NCBI GenBank assembly: GCA_003506435.1 | Contig: DOAQ01000003.1 | Span: 1 to 27,066 of the forward strand | Source of the DNA: Prolixibacteraceae bacterium | GTDB lineage: Bacteria; Bacteroidota; Bacteroidia; Bacteroidales; Prolixibacteraceae | Direction of reading: 5' to 3' | DNA length: 27,066 nt | In this document: positions 8,418-16,812 of the stretch, piece after piece | Position numbering within the stretch: position 1 is the stretch's first letter | Layout of the letters: every line of letters starts with the position of its first letter | Translations under genes and position numbers: made by a program | Notes under the pieces: generated by a model | Database searches by the model: none | Told to the model about the DNA's origin: nothing | What the model saw: only the letters and a program-made list of their open reading frames with translations

Positions 8418-8448
8418 ACGCTGTTGTTTCAATTCAATATTGACAATA

Positions 8449-9033
8449 ATGACTGACATCAGGAATCTAAACCACGGCAAGGATAGCAGGGAAGATATTT
8501 CTTCGTTTGAAGAACTGTTTCGGTCATATTATCCGCAAATGAAACGGTATACCCTTCATTTTATCCCAAACGAAGAAGAAGCCAACGACTTGGTACAGGA
8601 CGTATTTTTGCAATTGTGGTCAAAGCGTGATTCCCTCAACGACAAAAAAAATGAAGTGGCTTTTATGTTCACCCTGTTGCGGAACAAATGCCTTAATTCA
8701 ATCAAGAAAAAAGTTATTGAAGGAAAATACATGCAGCGACAGGTTTATATGGAAACCGAACGCTTGTATCATATCAGCTTCGACCAATCGAATGAATTTG
8801 AATCGATAAAAGACCGGCTCAGTCTTGAATTTGATTCACTAATAAATGAGATGCCGGAGAAATGCGGGGTGGCATTCAGGTTAAAATGGCTTGAAGGCAT
8901 GAAAATAAAAGAGATTGCCGGACAAATGAATATTTCCACTACTATGGTTGACAAGCACTTAGCTAAGGGAATAGACATTGCCCGCCGGAAATTTAAACAC
9001 GAATTACTCCTTGTATTGTTGCTGTTGGGCTAA
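8449..9033 (+). CDS. ECF RNA polymerase sigma factor (Bacteroidota SusC/FecR-associated type)
   Basis: A 194-residue sigma-70-family ECF factor. Region 2 spans about residues 21-85 with EEANDLVQDVFLQLW (43-57), and region 4 spans about 132-183 with KIKEIAGQMNIST (152-164) as the helix-turn-helix. A longer frame from a TTG at 8440 exists, but the ATG at 8449 is a better start. The gene lies directly before a FecR anti-sigma gene and an STN-domain SusC. This is the known layout for trans-envelope control, in which the receptor senses a glycan, FecR relays the signal and the sigma factor switches on the locus. Confidence 0.92.
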   Translation: MTDIRNLNHGKDSREDISSFEELFRSYYPQMKRYTLHFIPNEEEANDLVQDVFLQLWSKRDSLNDKKNEVAFMFTLLRNKCLNSIKKKVIEGKYMQRQVYMETERLYHISFDQSNEFESIKDRLSLEFDSLINEMPEKCGVAFRLKWLEGMKIKEIAGQMNISTTMVDKHLAKGIDIARRKFKHELLLVLLLLG

Positions 9034-9085
9034 GTTCCTATTTTCCTTCCACATTCGAATTAATATCCATTTTTTTTATTTTTTT

Positions 9086-9120
9086 GAAAAAAAGTAGTTT
9101 TTCGGGGTTGGTGTATTTAC
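9086..9120 (+). promoter_or_regulatory. possible ECF-dependent promoter before the FecR gene
   Basis: The 124-bp gap between sigma and FecR genes ends with an A/T-rich tract (7 T, G, 7 A at 9079-9093), then GTAGTTTTTCGGGG and TGTATTTAC. This resembles, from memory, the upstream regions of other FecR genes of Bacteroidota. A separate, sigma-responsive start for fecR-susC is plausible, but the call is weak. Confidence 0.3.
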
Positions 9121-9157
9121 TCATTGGTTGTATTCCTGGTATAAACAGATTAATTCA

Positions 9158-10198
9158 ATGGAAAACAACCAAGGCATACCAACTCAAATAATTGAGAAAT
9201 TCCTGTCAGGAAAGCTTTCTGTTTCAGAAGAAAAAGAATTGCTTGACTGGTTCAATACAACCCCCGATAATTATGTCATTTTTCAGAATGAACAGAAACG
9301 GTTGAGGCCAATTATTGCGAAACGGAACGAAGAAGAAGTGACTATTCAATGGAAAAAGCTTTTCTATAAAATACAAAGAAAACCCATTACCAGGCAATAT
9401 CGTTCAAAGTGGTTATTCGGTTCTGCCGCTGCTGCAATTTTATTAATCGCCCTGATACTTGTTTCTGTACTTGAAAATAACAATGCAGGGCAACTCCAAG
9501 CCAAAAATGTTACTGAGGTTATTACTCCGTGCGGAGAAAAAACCAGTTTGATACTTCCCGATGGGACCAGTGTCGTTTTAAACTCGGGCAGTAAATTAAT
9601 ATACCCGAAAGAATTTAAAGGCAAAATACGCAACGTAGAACTTTACGGCGAAGCATTTTTTGAAGTAAGCCCCGACAAGAAAAAACCATTTATTGTAAAA
9701 ACATACGACATAAGCGTACGGGTCTTGGGTACTGCATTCAACCTTGAGGCATTTCCCGATGCCGGTGAAATTAACACGACCCTGGTGCACGGGAAAGTTC
9801 TGCTTGAGAAAGTATCCGGCAATAAAATTACGGCACTTGCAGAGATGTCCCCATTTGAACATGCTGTATATCGTACCGAGAAACAGGAAATCAGTGTTCG
9901 GAAAGAAAGTAATATCGATCAATATATCGCATGGAAAGACGGGAAAATGGTATTTATGAATGCTTCGATTGAGGAAGTTGCCAAAAGGTTGGAATTGTGG
10001 TACAATGTATCGGTACATATAAAAAGCGAGGAATTGAAAAAAGCCCACTTTACGTGTACATTTACAAACGAGACAATTGACCAGGTGTTGAAACTGTTGA
10101 AAATATCATTCCCAATTGAATATTCAATTATAAAACTCGACAACAGTGCAGGTTCGAATATGCCAATTTATGATATAACCTTAAGCAGTAGTGAATAA
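9158..10198 (+). CDS. FecR-family anti-sigma factor
   Basis: A 346-residue membrane regulator. The cytoplasmic N-terminal part (1-84) includes LSGKLSVSEEKELLDWF (16-32), typical of the sigma-binding segment. One membrane helix follows (about 86-105). The periplasmic FecR domain (about 122-215) shows LPDGTSVVLNSGSKLIYP and GEAFFEV, and the C-terminal domain (about 262-325) is of the DUF4974/STN-like type. The frame could extend to a TTG at 9128, but the ATG at 9158 gives a normal N-terminus. It should hold the upstream ECF sigma factor and receive the signal from the STN domain of the SusC encoded downstream. Confidence 0.93.
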   Translation: MENNQGIPTQIIEKFLSGKLSVSEEKELLDWFNTTPDNYVIFQNEQKRLRPIIAKRNEEEVTIQWKKLFYKIQRKPITRQYRSKWLFGSAAAAILLIALILVSVLENNNAGQLQAKNVTEVITPCGEKTSLILPDGTSVVLNSGSKLIYPKEFKGKIRNVELYGEAFFEVSPDKKKPFIVKTYDISVRVLGTAFNLEAFPDAGEINTTLVHGKVLLEKVSGNKITALAEMSPFEHAVYRTEKQEISVRKESNIDQYIAWKDGKMVFMNASIEEVAKRLELWYNVSVHIKSEELKKAHFTCTFTNETIDQVLKLLKISFPIEYSIIKLDNSAGSNMPIYDITLSSSE

Positions 10199-10225
10199 AC
10201 AACAACAAATCCTATTATAAAAAAA

Positions 10226-10252
10226 CCAGGAAAGTGCCCCACACTCTCCTGG
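10226..10252. repeat. stem-loop between fecR-type and susC-type genes
   Basis: CCAGGA (10226-10231) pairs with TCCTGG (10247-10252). After one mismatch, AGTG/CACT extends the stem around a CCCCA loop. No T-run follows on the + strand, so it is not a standard terminator. It may be a transcript-processing or partial-attenuation hairpin that sets the ratio of regulator to transporter. Confidence 0.5.
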
Positions 10253-10313
10253 CAAAATTAAATGCTCCTTGATGTCTAAAAAATTACGTATGAACATTTA
10301 ACTGAACAAATTT

Positions 10314-13300
10314 ATGAAAAAAAAACGATTTCGTATTTGGGGTGGCCATCAACAGCCAACTCTGGAAAAATTATTAAGAACTATGAAGATAACCGTAATC
10401 ATTCTTCTGTGTACAACACTCAATTTGCTGGCAAAGGGATCTTATTCTCAGTCTGAACGGATTTCGTTGGACCTGAACCAAAGCACCCTTGAAAATGCCC
10501 TGAGAAATATTGAGGAATCGAGCAAGTTCTATTTCCTTTTTAACAACGAATTGATCGATGTTGACCGGTTGGTTTCAATCAATGTGAAAGACCAAAAAAT
10601 ATCTGAAATACTCGATCAGTTATTTGTGGGTACCAACATTGTTTACCAAATAATCGACCGGCAAATTGTGCTTACTACCAAGCAGAATGAGATAAAGAAA
10701 GAAAACACGGCGCCTGCACCCAACAAGATGATTAAAGGGAAGGTTCTTGATTCGCAGGGAGTTCCGCTTCCCGGGGCAAGTGTGGTTATTGTTGGCACTA
10801 CCAACGGGGGAATTACCGACGCATCGGGATATTATACCCTAGAAGCAGGCGAAGGCGACATTTTGAGGTTCTCATTTATCGGGTATAAAGAACAGGAAAT
10901 TATGGTTGGCAACAAAACAGCCATTGATGTCATTCTTCAGGAAGATATTACAACCCTTGACGAAGCGGTTGTTGTGGGGATGGGAAAACAGCGCAAAGCC
11001 AGTGTGATTGGTTCAATCTCTACCATTTCGGTGAACGACATAAAAATACCGTCCCGTTCGCTTACCAATGCCCTGTCGGGACGTATGGCCGGGGCAGTGG
11101 TTGTACAACGCAGTGGCGAACCGGGCAACGATAATGCCAGTTTCTGGATCCGGGGAATCTCAACCTTTGGCGAGAATCGTACCCCTTTGATCCTGGTTGA
11201 CGGGGTTGAAAGGAGCATGAACGACCTTTCGGTGGAAGAAATCGAATCGATCTCTATTTTGAAAGATGCTTCTGCAACAGCAGTTTACGGGGTTCGTGCA
11301 GCAAACGGTGTAGTCATTGTAAACACCCGTAAAGGGGTTGCACAAAAACCTTCTGTAGAATTAAAAATGGAATATGGGATGTCTGACCTGCCCATGATGC
11401 CGAAATATTTGGATGGGCCGAATTATGCAAGACTTTACAATGAAGCACTGGGACGTGAAAACTATTCACCGGAATACATTGAGAATACCCGCCTGGGAAC
11501 CGATCCATACCTCTATCCGAATGTAAACTGGTTCAACGAAATATTCAAAAAATACGGAAGTAACGCACAAACCACGATCAATGTACGTGGAGGTGGCGAA
11601 GTAGCCCGTTATTTCGTTTCATTCGGTTACCTGGACGAAACAGGGAACCTGAAAGACAGCCCGGATAACGACTACAAATCAAACATTGACTTAAAACGAT
11701 ATAATTTCCGGTCGAATGTAGATGTTACCCTGAGTAAATCATTGGTAATGGACATTGAAGTGGGTGGCCACTTGACCGACCTTCACTCTCCGGGAGTTGG
11801 GGGAACACAATACAGCTCTGTCTTATCACATGCAGAAGAATTGTTCTATTGGGCCAACCTGTCAACACCTCTTTCGTGTCCGGTTCGTGTTCCTATCGGA
11901 AAAGACCTTGACGGAAAATATATTTATGGATGGGGAGCGCCAACGCAAGTTGGAGAAAAGAATCCGGCTGAACGTTTGTTGGGATCAGGATACAATACTG
12001 AATTCCAAAATTTGATAATGAGCCAATTATCAATTACCCAGGATTTAAAATCAATACTTGATGGGTTACAATTGAAGGCTTCTTATTCATTTGACGCTTA
12101 TAGTCAAACCTCTATCCAACGGCGTAAATTTTCTACCACCTACGGCGTTCAGGGACGTGACCCAAATACCGGAGAAATATTGTATAAAGAAGTTGAAAAA
12201 GGACAGGAGTTTTTGGGTTATTCCAATAGCGTAGCCACCAACCGGGCAAAAGAATTGAAAGCCCAGTTGATTTACGACCATGTATTTAATGCTTTACACC
12301 GGGTAGGCTCCATGTTCATGTATTACCAGCGCGACTATATCAACGGAAGTGCAGGATCATCCATCGCCGCTTTACCTTACCGTAAACAAGGTATTGCTTT
12401 CCGGTCTACCTATTCATTCGATGACCGTTACATGGGCGAATTCAACCTGGGGTATAACGGTTCTGAAAACTTCCCTGACGGACAACGGTATGGTTTCTTC
12501 CCGGCAGTCGCTGCCGGTTGGCTTATCTCAAATGAACCATTCTGGGAACCGTTGAAAAACACAATCAATATACTAAAAATCAAAGGTTCTGCCGGATTGG
12601 TCGGCGCCGAAGCGCTGCCTAACGGAGAACGTTACGGATACCTTTCCGTTTATGGAACTGGCCTCGGTAGTTATATTTTCGGAGAGGCTGGAACTGTTGC
12701 TAGTGGAACCGGTGAAAACCGGATCGGGGTTACTGACCTGACGTGGGAAAAAGGTTTCAAAAAGAATGTCGGAATCGAACTGAAAATGTTTGACAATGCC
12801 CTTTCGCTGGAAGCCGATTATTTCCACGAACGTCGTACTGACATCCTTGTACAACGCAATTCGTTACCTGATTTTGTAGGAATGGTCACAGCTCCATTTG
12901 CCAATATGGGAGAAATGATTAACCGTGGTTTTGACGGCACCATCGAATTCTCGAAACGCTTTCAGGACGGAGGAGTTAAATTGTACGGAAATATGACCTA
13001 TTCCCGCGACAAGATCATTGAAAAGGACGAACCGCAAAAAGAGGAAGAATACCGGATGGAAACCGGTCAAAAATTTGGACAACAATTTGGATTGGTTGCA
13101 CTGGGTTATTTTGAAAGCGACGATGACATCAAAAACAGTCCGGTGCAAAAATTCGGAGAATATCGCCCCGGGGATGTAAAATACAAAGACATCAATGGCG
13201 ACGGTCTGATATCAATCAAAGACCAGGTGCCTATCGGCTACTCCACTATCCCCGAAATTGTTTACGGATTTGGCGTACAGTTCGATTACAAAGGATATGA

Positions 13301-13733
13301 TATTGGTTTGTTCTTCCGTGGACAGGCACACGTTTCGTATGCCTTGGGGACAGAATACATCCCGTTTAGGCAGGGAGTAGGAAAAGGTAATCTTTTCGAA
13401 GAAGCTCTCGACCGCTGGACGGTAGATAATCCCCGCCAGGATGCTCAATACCCACGTTTGTATAACGGAACATCATCCAACAACTGGCAGGCTTCAACCA
13501 AAAACATCTACGACGGAAGTTTTCTTCGCCTGGCCGATGTTGAAGTCGGGAAAACCTTCAATAAAACTGTTTTGGAAAAAATCCACATAAAAGGATTGCG
13601 TCTGTATCTCCATGTCAACAATGCCGCGGTATTCTCGAAATGGAAAATGTGGGATCCTGAAACAGGGGATAACGATGGAGGAAAATATCCTCTGCAACGC
13701 AAAATAAATTTTGGTATCAGAGCTAACTTTTAA
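10314..13733 (+). CDS. SusC-like TonB-dependent outer-membrane transporter with STN signalling domain
   Basis: A 1139-residue outer-membrane glycan importer. A long charged N-terminus precedes the export helix (about 24-45), a common form in STN-type SusC proteins. An STN domain follows (about 49-120), then a carboxypeptidase-regulatory-like domain (about 139-210: KGKVLDSQGVPLPGASV), a TonB-box-like LDEAVVVGMG (215-224) and the plug domain with SLTNALSGRMAGAVV, ILVDGVER and LKDASATAVYGVRAANGVV. The beta-barrel ends in INFGIRANF with a terminal Phe. The STN domain marks it as a signalling receptor for the FecR and sigma factor encoded just upstream. With the SusD partner, 11 nt downstream, it should import oligosaccharides in a TonB-dependent manner. 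Confidence 0.97.
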   Translation: MKKKRFRIWGGHQQPTLEKLLRTMKITVIILLCTTLNLLAKGSYSQSERISLDLNQSTLENALRNIEESSKFYFLFNNELIDVDRLVSINVKDQKISEILDQLFVGTNIVYQIIDRQIVLTTKQNEIKKENTAPAPNKMIKGKVLDSQGVPLPGASVVIVGTTNGGITDASGYYTLEAGEGDILRFSFIGYKEQEIMVGNKTAIDVILQEDITTLDEAVVVGMGKQRKASVIGSISTISVNDIKIPSRSLTNALSGRMAGAVVVQRSGEPGNDNASFWIRGISTFGENRTPLILVDGVERSMNDLSVEEIESISILKDASATAVYGVRAANGVVIVNTRKGVAQKPSVELKMEYGMSDLPMMPKYLDGPNYARLYNEALGRENYSPEYIENTRLGTDPYLYPNVNWFNEIFKKYGSNAQTTINVRGGGEVARYFVSFGYLDETGNLKDSPDNDYKSNIDLKRYNFRSNVDVTLSKSLVMDIEVGGHLTDLHSPGVGGTQYSSVLSHAEELFYWANLSTPLSCPVRVPIGKDLDGKYIYGWGAPTQVGEKNPAERLLGSGYNTEFQNLIMSQLSITQDLKSILDGLQLKASYSFDAYSQTSIQRRKFSTTYGVQGRDPNTGEILYKEVEKGQEFLGYSNSVATNRAKELKAQLIYDHVFNALHRVGSMFMYYQRDYINGSAGSSIAALPYRKQGIAFRSTYSFDDRYMGEFNLGYNGSENFPDGQRYGFFPAVAAGWLISNEPFWEPLKNTINILKIKGSAGLVGAEALPNGERYGYLSVYGTGLGSYIFGEAGTVASGTGENRIGVTDLTWEKGFKKNVGIELKMFDNALSLEADYFHERRTDILVQRNSLPDFVGMVTAPFANMGEMINRGFDGTIEFSKRFQDGGVKLYGNMTYSRDKIIEKDEPQKEEEYRMETGQKFGQQFGLVALGYFESDDDIKNSPVQKFGEYRPGDVKYKDINGDGLISIKDQVPIGYSTIPEIVYGFGVQFDYKGYDIGLFFRGQAHVSYALGTEYIPFRQGVGKGNLFEEALDRWTVDNPRQDAQYPRLYNGTSSNNWQASTKNIYDGSFLRLADVEVGKTFNKTVLEKIHIKGLRLYLHVNNAAVFSKWKMWDPETGDNDGGKYPLQRKINFGIRANF

Positions 13734-13744
13734 ACCATAAAAAC

Positions 13745-15724
13745 ATGAAAAACAGACTAATATATATTGGATTATTCATTTTTTCTTCGTTTGTTTTTAC
13801 CGGATGTGATTATCTGGAAAAACAGCCAGACGATATGAAAACCGACGAAATGATCTGGGCATCACGGATTGAAACGGAGAAATATTTGAACAACGTGTAT
13901 TCTCAGATTCCGGCTGCTACATTGCAACAAGACGATCCATGGTTAGGTTGTTCCGATGAAATCGATTTGACCTGGAACGTATATGCAACATACAATATCA
14001 ATTTGGGGAACTGGAACCCTTCAACCAGTTTCTATTTAAAATGGGCCAGTTTTTACAAGGCTATCCGTGCTTCGTTCGTTTTTGAAAATAACGTTGACAA
14101 ATGCCCGGAACTGAGCGACGACCTGAAAACTCAATACAAGGCAGAAGCTAAATTCCTCCGCGGATTTTATTATTGGTACATCATCCGTCAGTATGGACCT
14201 GCCGTATTGATTACCCATGCCACGGCAGTAGATGAAGATTGGAGTAACTATTCACGCGCTCCGCTTGACGAATGTGTTGATTACATCTGCCAGATGATGG
14301 ACGAGGCTCAAACAGGGCTCCCTCTGACATGGAACGACAACAAAGTTTGGCTTGGAAAACCGACCAAAGTGGCTTGTAAAGCGATAAAAGCAGAAGCATT
14401 ACTACTTGCTGCCAGCCCGCAATGGAACGGCAATACAGAATATGCTACATTCAAAAATGCAGATGGAACTGTATTGGCCAGTACAACTTACAACGAAAAT
14501 AAATGGAAAAAAGCGGCTGCTGCCGCACTCGAAGTAATCAATATAGCCGAATCGGCCGGAGTTAAACTTTATAAAAACGACGAAAACGGGAACGGAACTG
14601 TTTTCAACCCATACAAGTCAGTTCGTGATGCAATCCTGAAAAACTGGAACTGCGAAATTATCTTTGGTAGATCTCAGGCTCTGGCTGGACAAAACGGATG
14701 GGCAGTACATGCTTCACCTGGGCCCAATAACCTGGGTGGTGTTGGACCAACACAACGTATTGTAGATGCATTTTACATGGAAAACGGACGCACCATCGAC
14801 GACCCGCAGTCGGGTTATGTTGAAACAGGATTTGCAGCTACCGGAGACGAAAACTGGAATCCCCAGAACCTGAACCTTACAGCAGACCGAATCAAGATGA
14901 TTGCAGCAATCCGCAGTGGCGATGCATGGGGGCACTGGCCCGGAGAATGGAACATGTACGCCAATCGCGAACCACGTTTTTATGCCAGCATCCTGTATAA
15001 TAAACGGGTCATTCCTCAGTTGACCGACGATGTGACAAAGCGAAATTACTATTCATCAAACACCACCGCAGCTAAACAACAAGATGGTTACGGGCGTGTT
15101 GAATTCTATTATGGTGGCGTTTCCCGTTCATCCGGTTCCTATACTTTCTATCCACGTACCGGTTATCTGGTGCTAAAAAATGTTGATCCACAAGCAAATA
15201 TGAGAGACCGTGTTTATTCAACACCTCATTGCGAAATCTTCATCCGCTATGCCAAGGTTCTGCTCAACTACATCGAAGCATTGAACGAATACGACCCGAA
15301 TAATGCTGACATTGCAAAATACTGGAACATGATCCGCGAACGGGCCGGTATACCCGGAATCTTCGATGTTTACCCGGAAATAAAAGGGAATAAGGAAAAA
15401 CAACGCGAATTTATTCTTCGCGAACGCCAGATCGAACTTTGTTTTGAAACCGACCGTTACTTTACCACACGAAGAAGATGGCTGGCCCACACTCCTGACA
15501 CAGGCAACGACAGCGACGTATATCGTAAATACGGAGAAGGTGGTCGCTTTTGGGGTATGAATATTAATGGCGGTGCCACATCGACCAACAGCTTTGCATA
15601 CACCGGGTTCTACACACGTACAGCTTTTGAAACACGCGCGTTTGAAAAGAAAATGTACCTGTTCCCAATTCCCCAGGCTGAAATTGATAAAGGAAAGGCA
15701 TTGGTACAAAACCCATGGTGGTAA
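13745..15724 (+). CDS. SusD/RagB-like surface glycan-binding lipoprotein
   Basis: A 659-residue lipoprotein (lipobox FTGC, Cys21) of the SusD/RagB family, the lid that works with SusC at the cell surface. Family hallmarks include LRGFYYWYIIRQYG near 140, TKVACKAIKAEALLLAASPQW near 210 and the C-terminal RERQIELCFETDRYF with a closing LFPIPQAEID. It is somewhat longer than many SusD proteins (about 500-600 residues). It starts 11 nt after the SusC stop, so the two are almost certainly co-transcribed. Confidence 0.96.
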   Translation: MKNRLIYIGLFIFSSFVFTGCDYLEKQPDDMKTDEMIWASRIETEKYLNNVYSQIPAATLQQDDPWLGCSDEIDLTWNVYATYNINLGNWNPSTSFYLKWASFYKAIRASFVFENNVDKCPELSDDLKTQYKAEAKFLRGFYYWYIIRQYGPAVLITHATAVDEDWSNYSRAPLDECVDYICQMMDEAQTGLPLTWNDNKVWLGKPTKVACKAIKAEALLLAASPQWNGNTEYATFKNADGTVLASTTYNENKWKKAAAAALEVINIAESAGVKLYKNDENGNGTVFNPYKSVRDAILKNWNCEIIFGRSQALAGQNGWAVHASPGPNNLGGVGPTQRIVDAFYMENGRTIDDPQSGYVETGFAATGDENWNPQNLNLTADRIKMIAAIRSGDAWGHWPGEWNMYANREPRFYASILYNKRVIPQLTDDVTKRNYYSSNTTAAKQQDGYGRVEFYYGGVSRSSGSYTFYPRTGYLVLKNVDPQANMRDRVYSTPHCEIFIRYAKVLLNYIEALNEYDPNNADIAKYWNMIRERAGIPGIFDVYPEIKGNKEKQREFILRERQIELCFETDRYFTTRRRWLAHTPDTGNDSDVYRKYGEGGRFWGMNINGGATSTNSFAYTGFYTRTAFETRAFEKKMYLFPIPQAEIDKGKALVQNPWW

Positions 15725-15763
15725 TCCGGTAATATGATGTAGAACAATAAAATTTGTAGAATA

Positions 15764-16615
15764 ATGAAGAAATTTCAATATATATATTTGACCGCTCTTT
15801 TGTCCGGATTACTTTTTTCGTCATGCGAAAAGGGTATGGAGACAGTAGAACAAGAAAGTGTCGTTTATCTGACACAATCCGGGATCTCAACTCATACCGT
15901 CTTACTTGGTAATTCGGTGTATCAGCTTGGAGTATACCATGCCGGGATCAACCAAACAAATGATAAACTCAATGTCACATTGGGAATTGATGATGCAGCA
16001 GGCGCTGATTACATTTCAGCAAATGCCGGGTATGAAATTCTCCCGTCAACCTATTACAGTCTTCCAGAATCAATCGTCATGATTGGCTCGGAAGAAGAAC
16101 GGGGAATGTTTGACATCCAGCTAAAAAACATCGATGAAAGCTATGTCGATAAAAAATACTTTTTGCCAATCAGTATTAAAAGTGTCGATAAAGATGTTAC
16201 AATCAGTGAGACCAGCGATGTGGCTATTTTGCAGTTTACCCGCTTCCGCAATGTGTACGAAGCCAAATACAAAGCGTACGGACAGGCTGTGCTTTCCGGC
16301 ACAACCGATACCGATAAGGTAAAGATAGACGAAGTAGTTACCAGTACATCCACTGATGCCGGCACCATCAAGGTAAAAGGCGCTGTCACCGGATTGAACC
16401 TGTTGCTGAAAGTTCAGAACGGACAGGTGCAAATTACCGGAGCTACCGGGTCTGAAGCATTTAACGTGGCAAATACGTCCGGGAAAACCAGCACCTACGT
16501 GGGCGAATTTAGCGAAGTATACCAATGTAATACAGGAACATATACCTTGTATTATACCTACACAGCATCTGGTAAGCAGATGGATGCTTCTGTTGAATTA
16601 AAATTCTGGTTATAA
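15764..16615 (+). CDS. DUF1735/SusE-position surface lipoprotein
   Basis: A 283-residue lipoprotein (lipobox FSSC, Cys21) directly after SusD, the usual place for accessory surface glycan-binding proteins. The N-terminal half, from VVYLTQSGI through GADYISANAGYEILPSTYY to KKYFLPISI, matches the DUF1735 (beta-sandwich) pattern. The C-terminal half is another beta-rich domain, perhaps DUF4361-like, with TGTYTLYYTYTASGK near its end. The role inferred is glycan capture at the surface. The target glycan is not readable. Confidence 0.8.
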   Translation: MKKFQYIYLTALLSGLLFSSCEKGMETVEQESVVYLTQSGISTHTVLLGNSVYQLGVYHAGINQTNDKLNVTLGIDDAAGADYISANAGYEILPSTYYSLPESIVMIGSEEERGMFDIQLKNIDESYVDKKYFLPISIKSVDKDVTISETSDVAILQFTRFRNVYEAKYKAYGQAVLSGTTDTDKVKIDEVVTSTSTDAGTIKVKGAVTGLNLLLKVQNGQVQITGATGSEAFNVANTSGKTSTYVGEFSEVYQCNTGTYTLYYTYTASGKQMDASVELKFWL

Positions 16616-16634
16616 TCCGTTGTCCAAATAATTA

Positions 16635-16776
16635 AAAAATGAGGCTGTCAAAAAAGTTCTAAATCCGCGATTCTCGTCACCCTGAATTTATTTCAGGGTC
16701 TGATTATTAGAAAGATGAGATCCCGAAACAAGTTCGGGATGACTAGATTCCAGACTTTTTTGACAGCCTCATTTTT
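16635..16776. mobile_element. 142-bp MITE-like element with 23-bp perfect terminal inverted repeats
   Basis: The ends 16635-16657 and 16754-16776 are perfect 23-bp inverted repeats reading AAAAATGAGGCTGTCAAAAA inward, an IS-end-like sequence. Inside are two hairpins: 16679-16686 with 16692-16699 (ACCCTGAA arms) and 16720-16727 with 16733-16740 (ATCCCGAA arms). There is no transposase gene, and I could not find a clear target duplication. It fills most of the 197-bp gap between the surface-protein genes and the enzyme genes, and as RNA it could form a long hairpin that damps read-through. A small non-autonomous element or a dispersed palindromic repeat both fit. Confidence 0.65.
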
Positions 16777-16812
16777 ATCCTTAATTTACTGAGCTAGTAA
16801 AAACCATCAGTT

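Noticed and set aside
8440..8448. TTG start that would lengthen the ECF sigma factor by three residues
   Set aside because: The ATG at 8449 is in frame, gives a normal family N-terminus and is a stronger start codon.
9128..9157. TTG start extending the FecR protein by ten residues
   Set aside because: The extension overlaps the likely promoter and leader region; the ATG at 9158 gives the usual N-terminus.
15218..15778. Long antisense open frame (186 codons) inside the SusD gene
   Set aside because: The + strand SusD is certain and the antisense product has no family features; it follows from codon bias of the real gene.
16635..16776. Possible complete insertion sequence
   Set aside because: It is only 142 bp with no transposase frame and no clear target duplication, so only a MITE-like call is supported.
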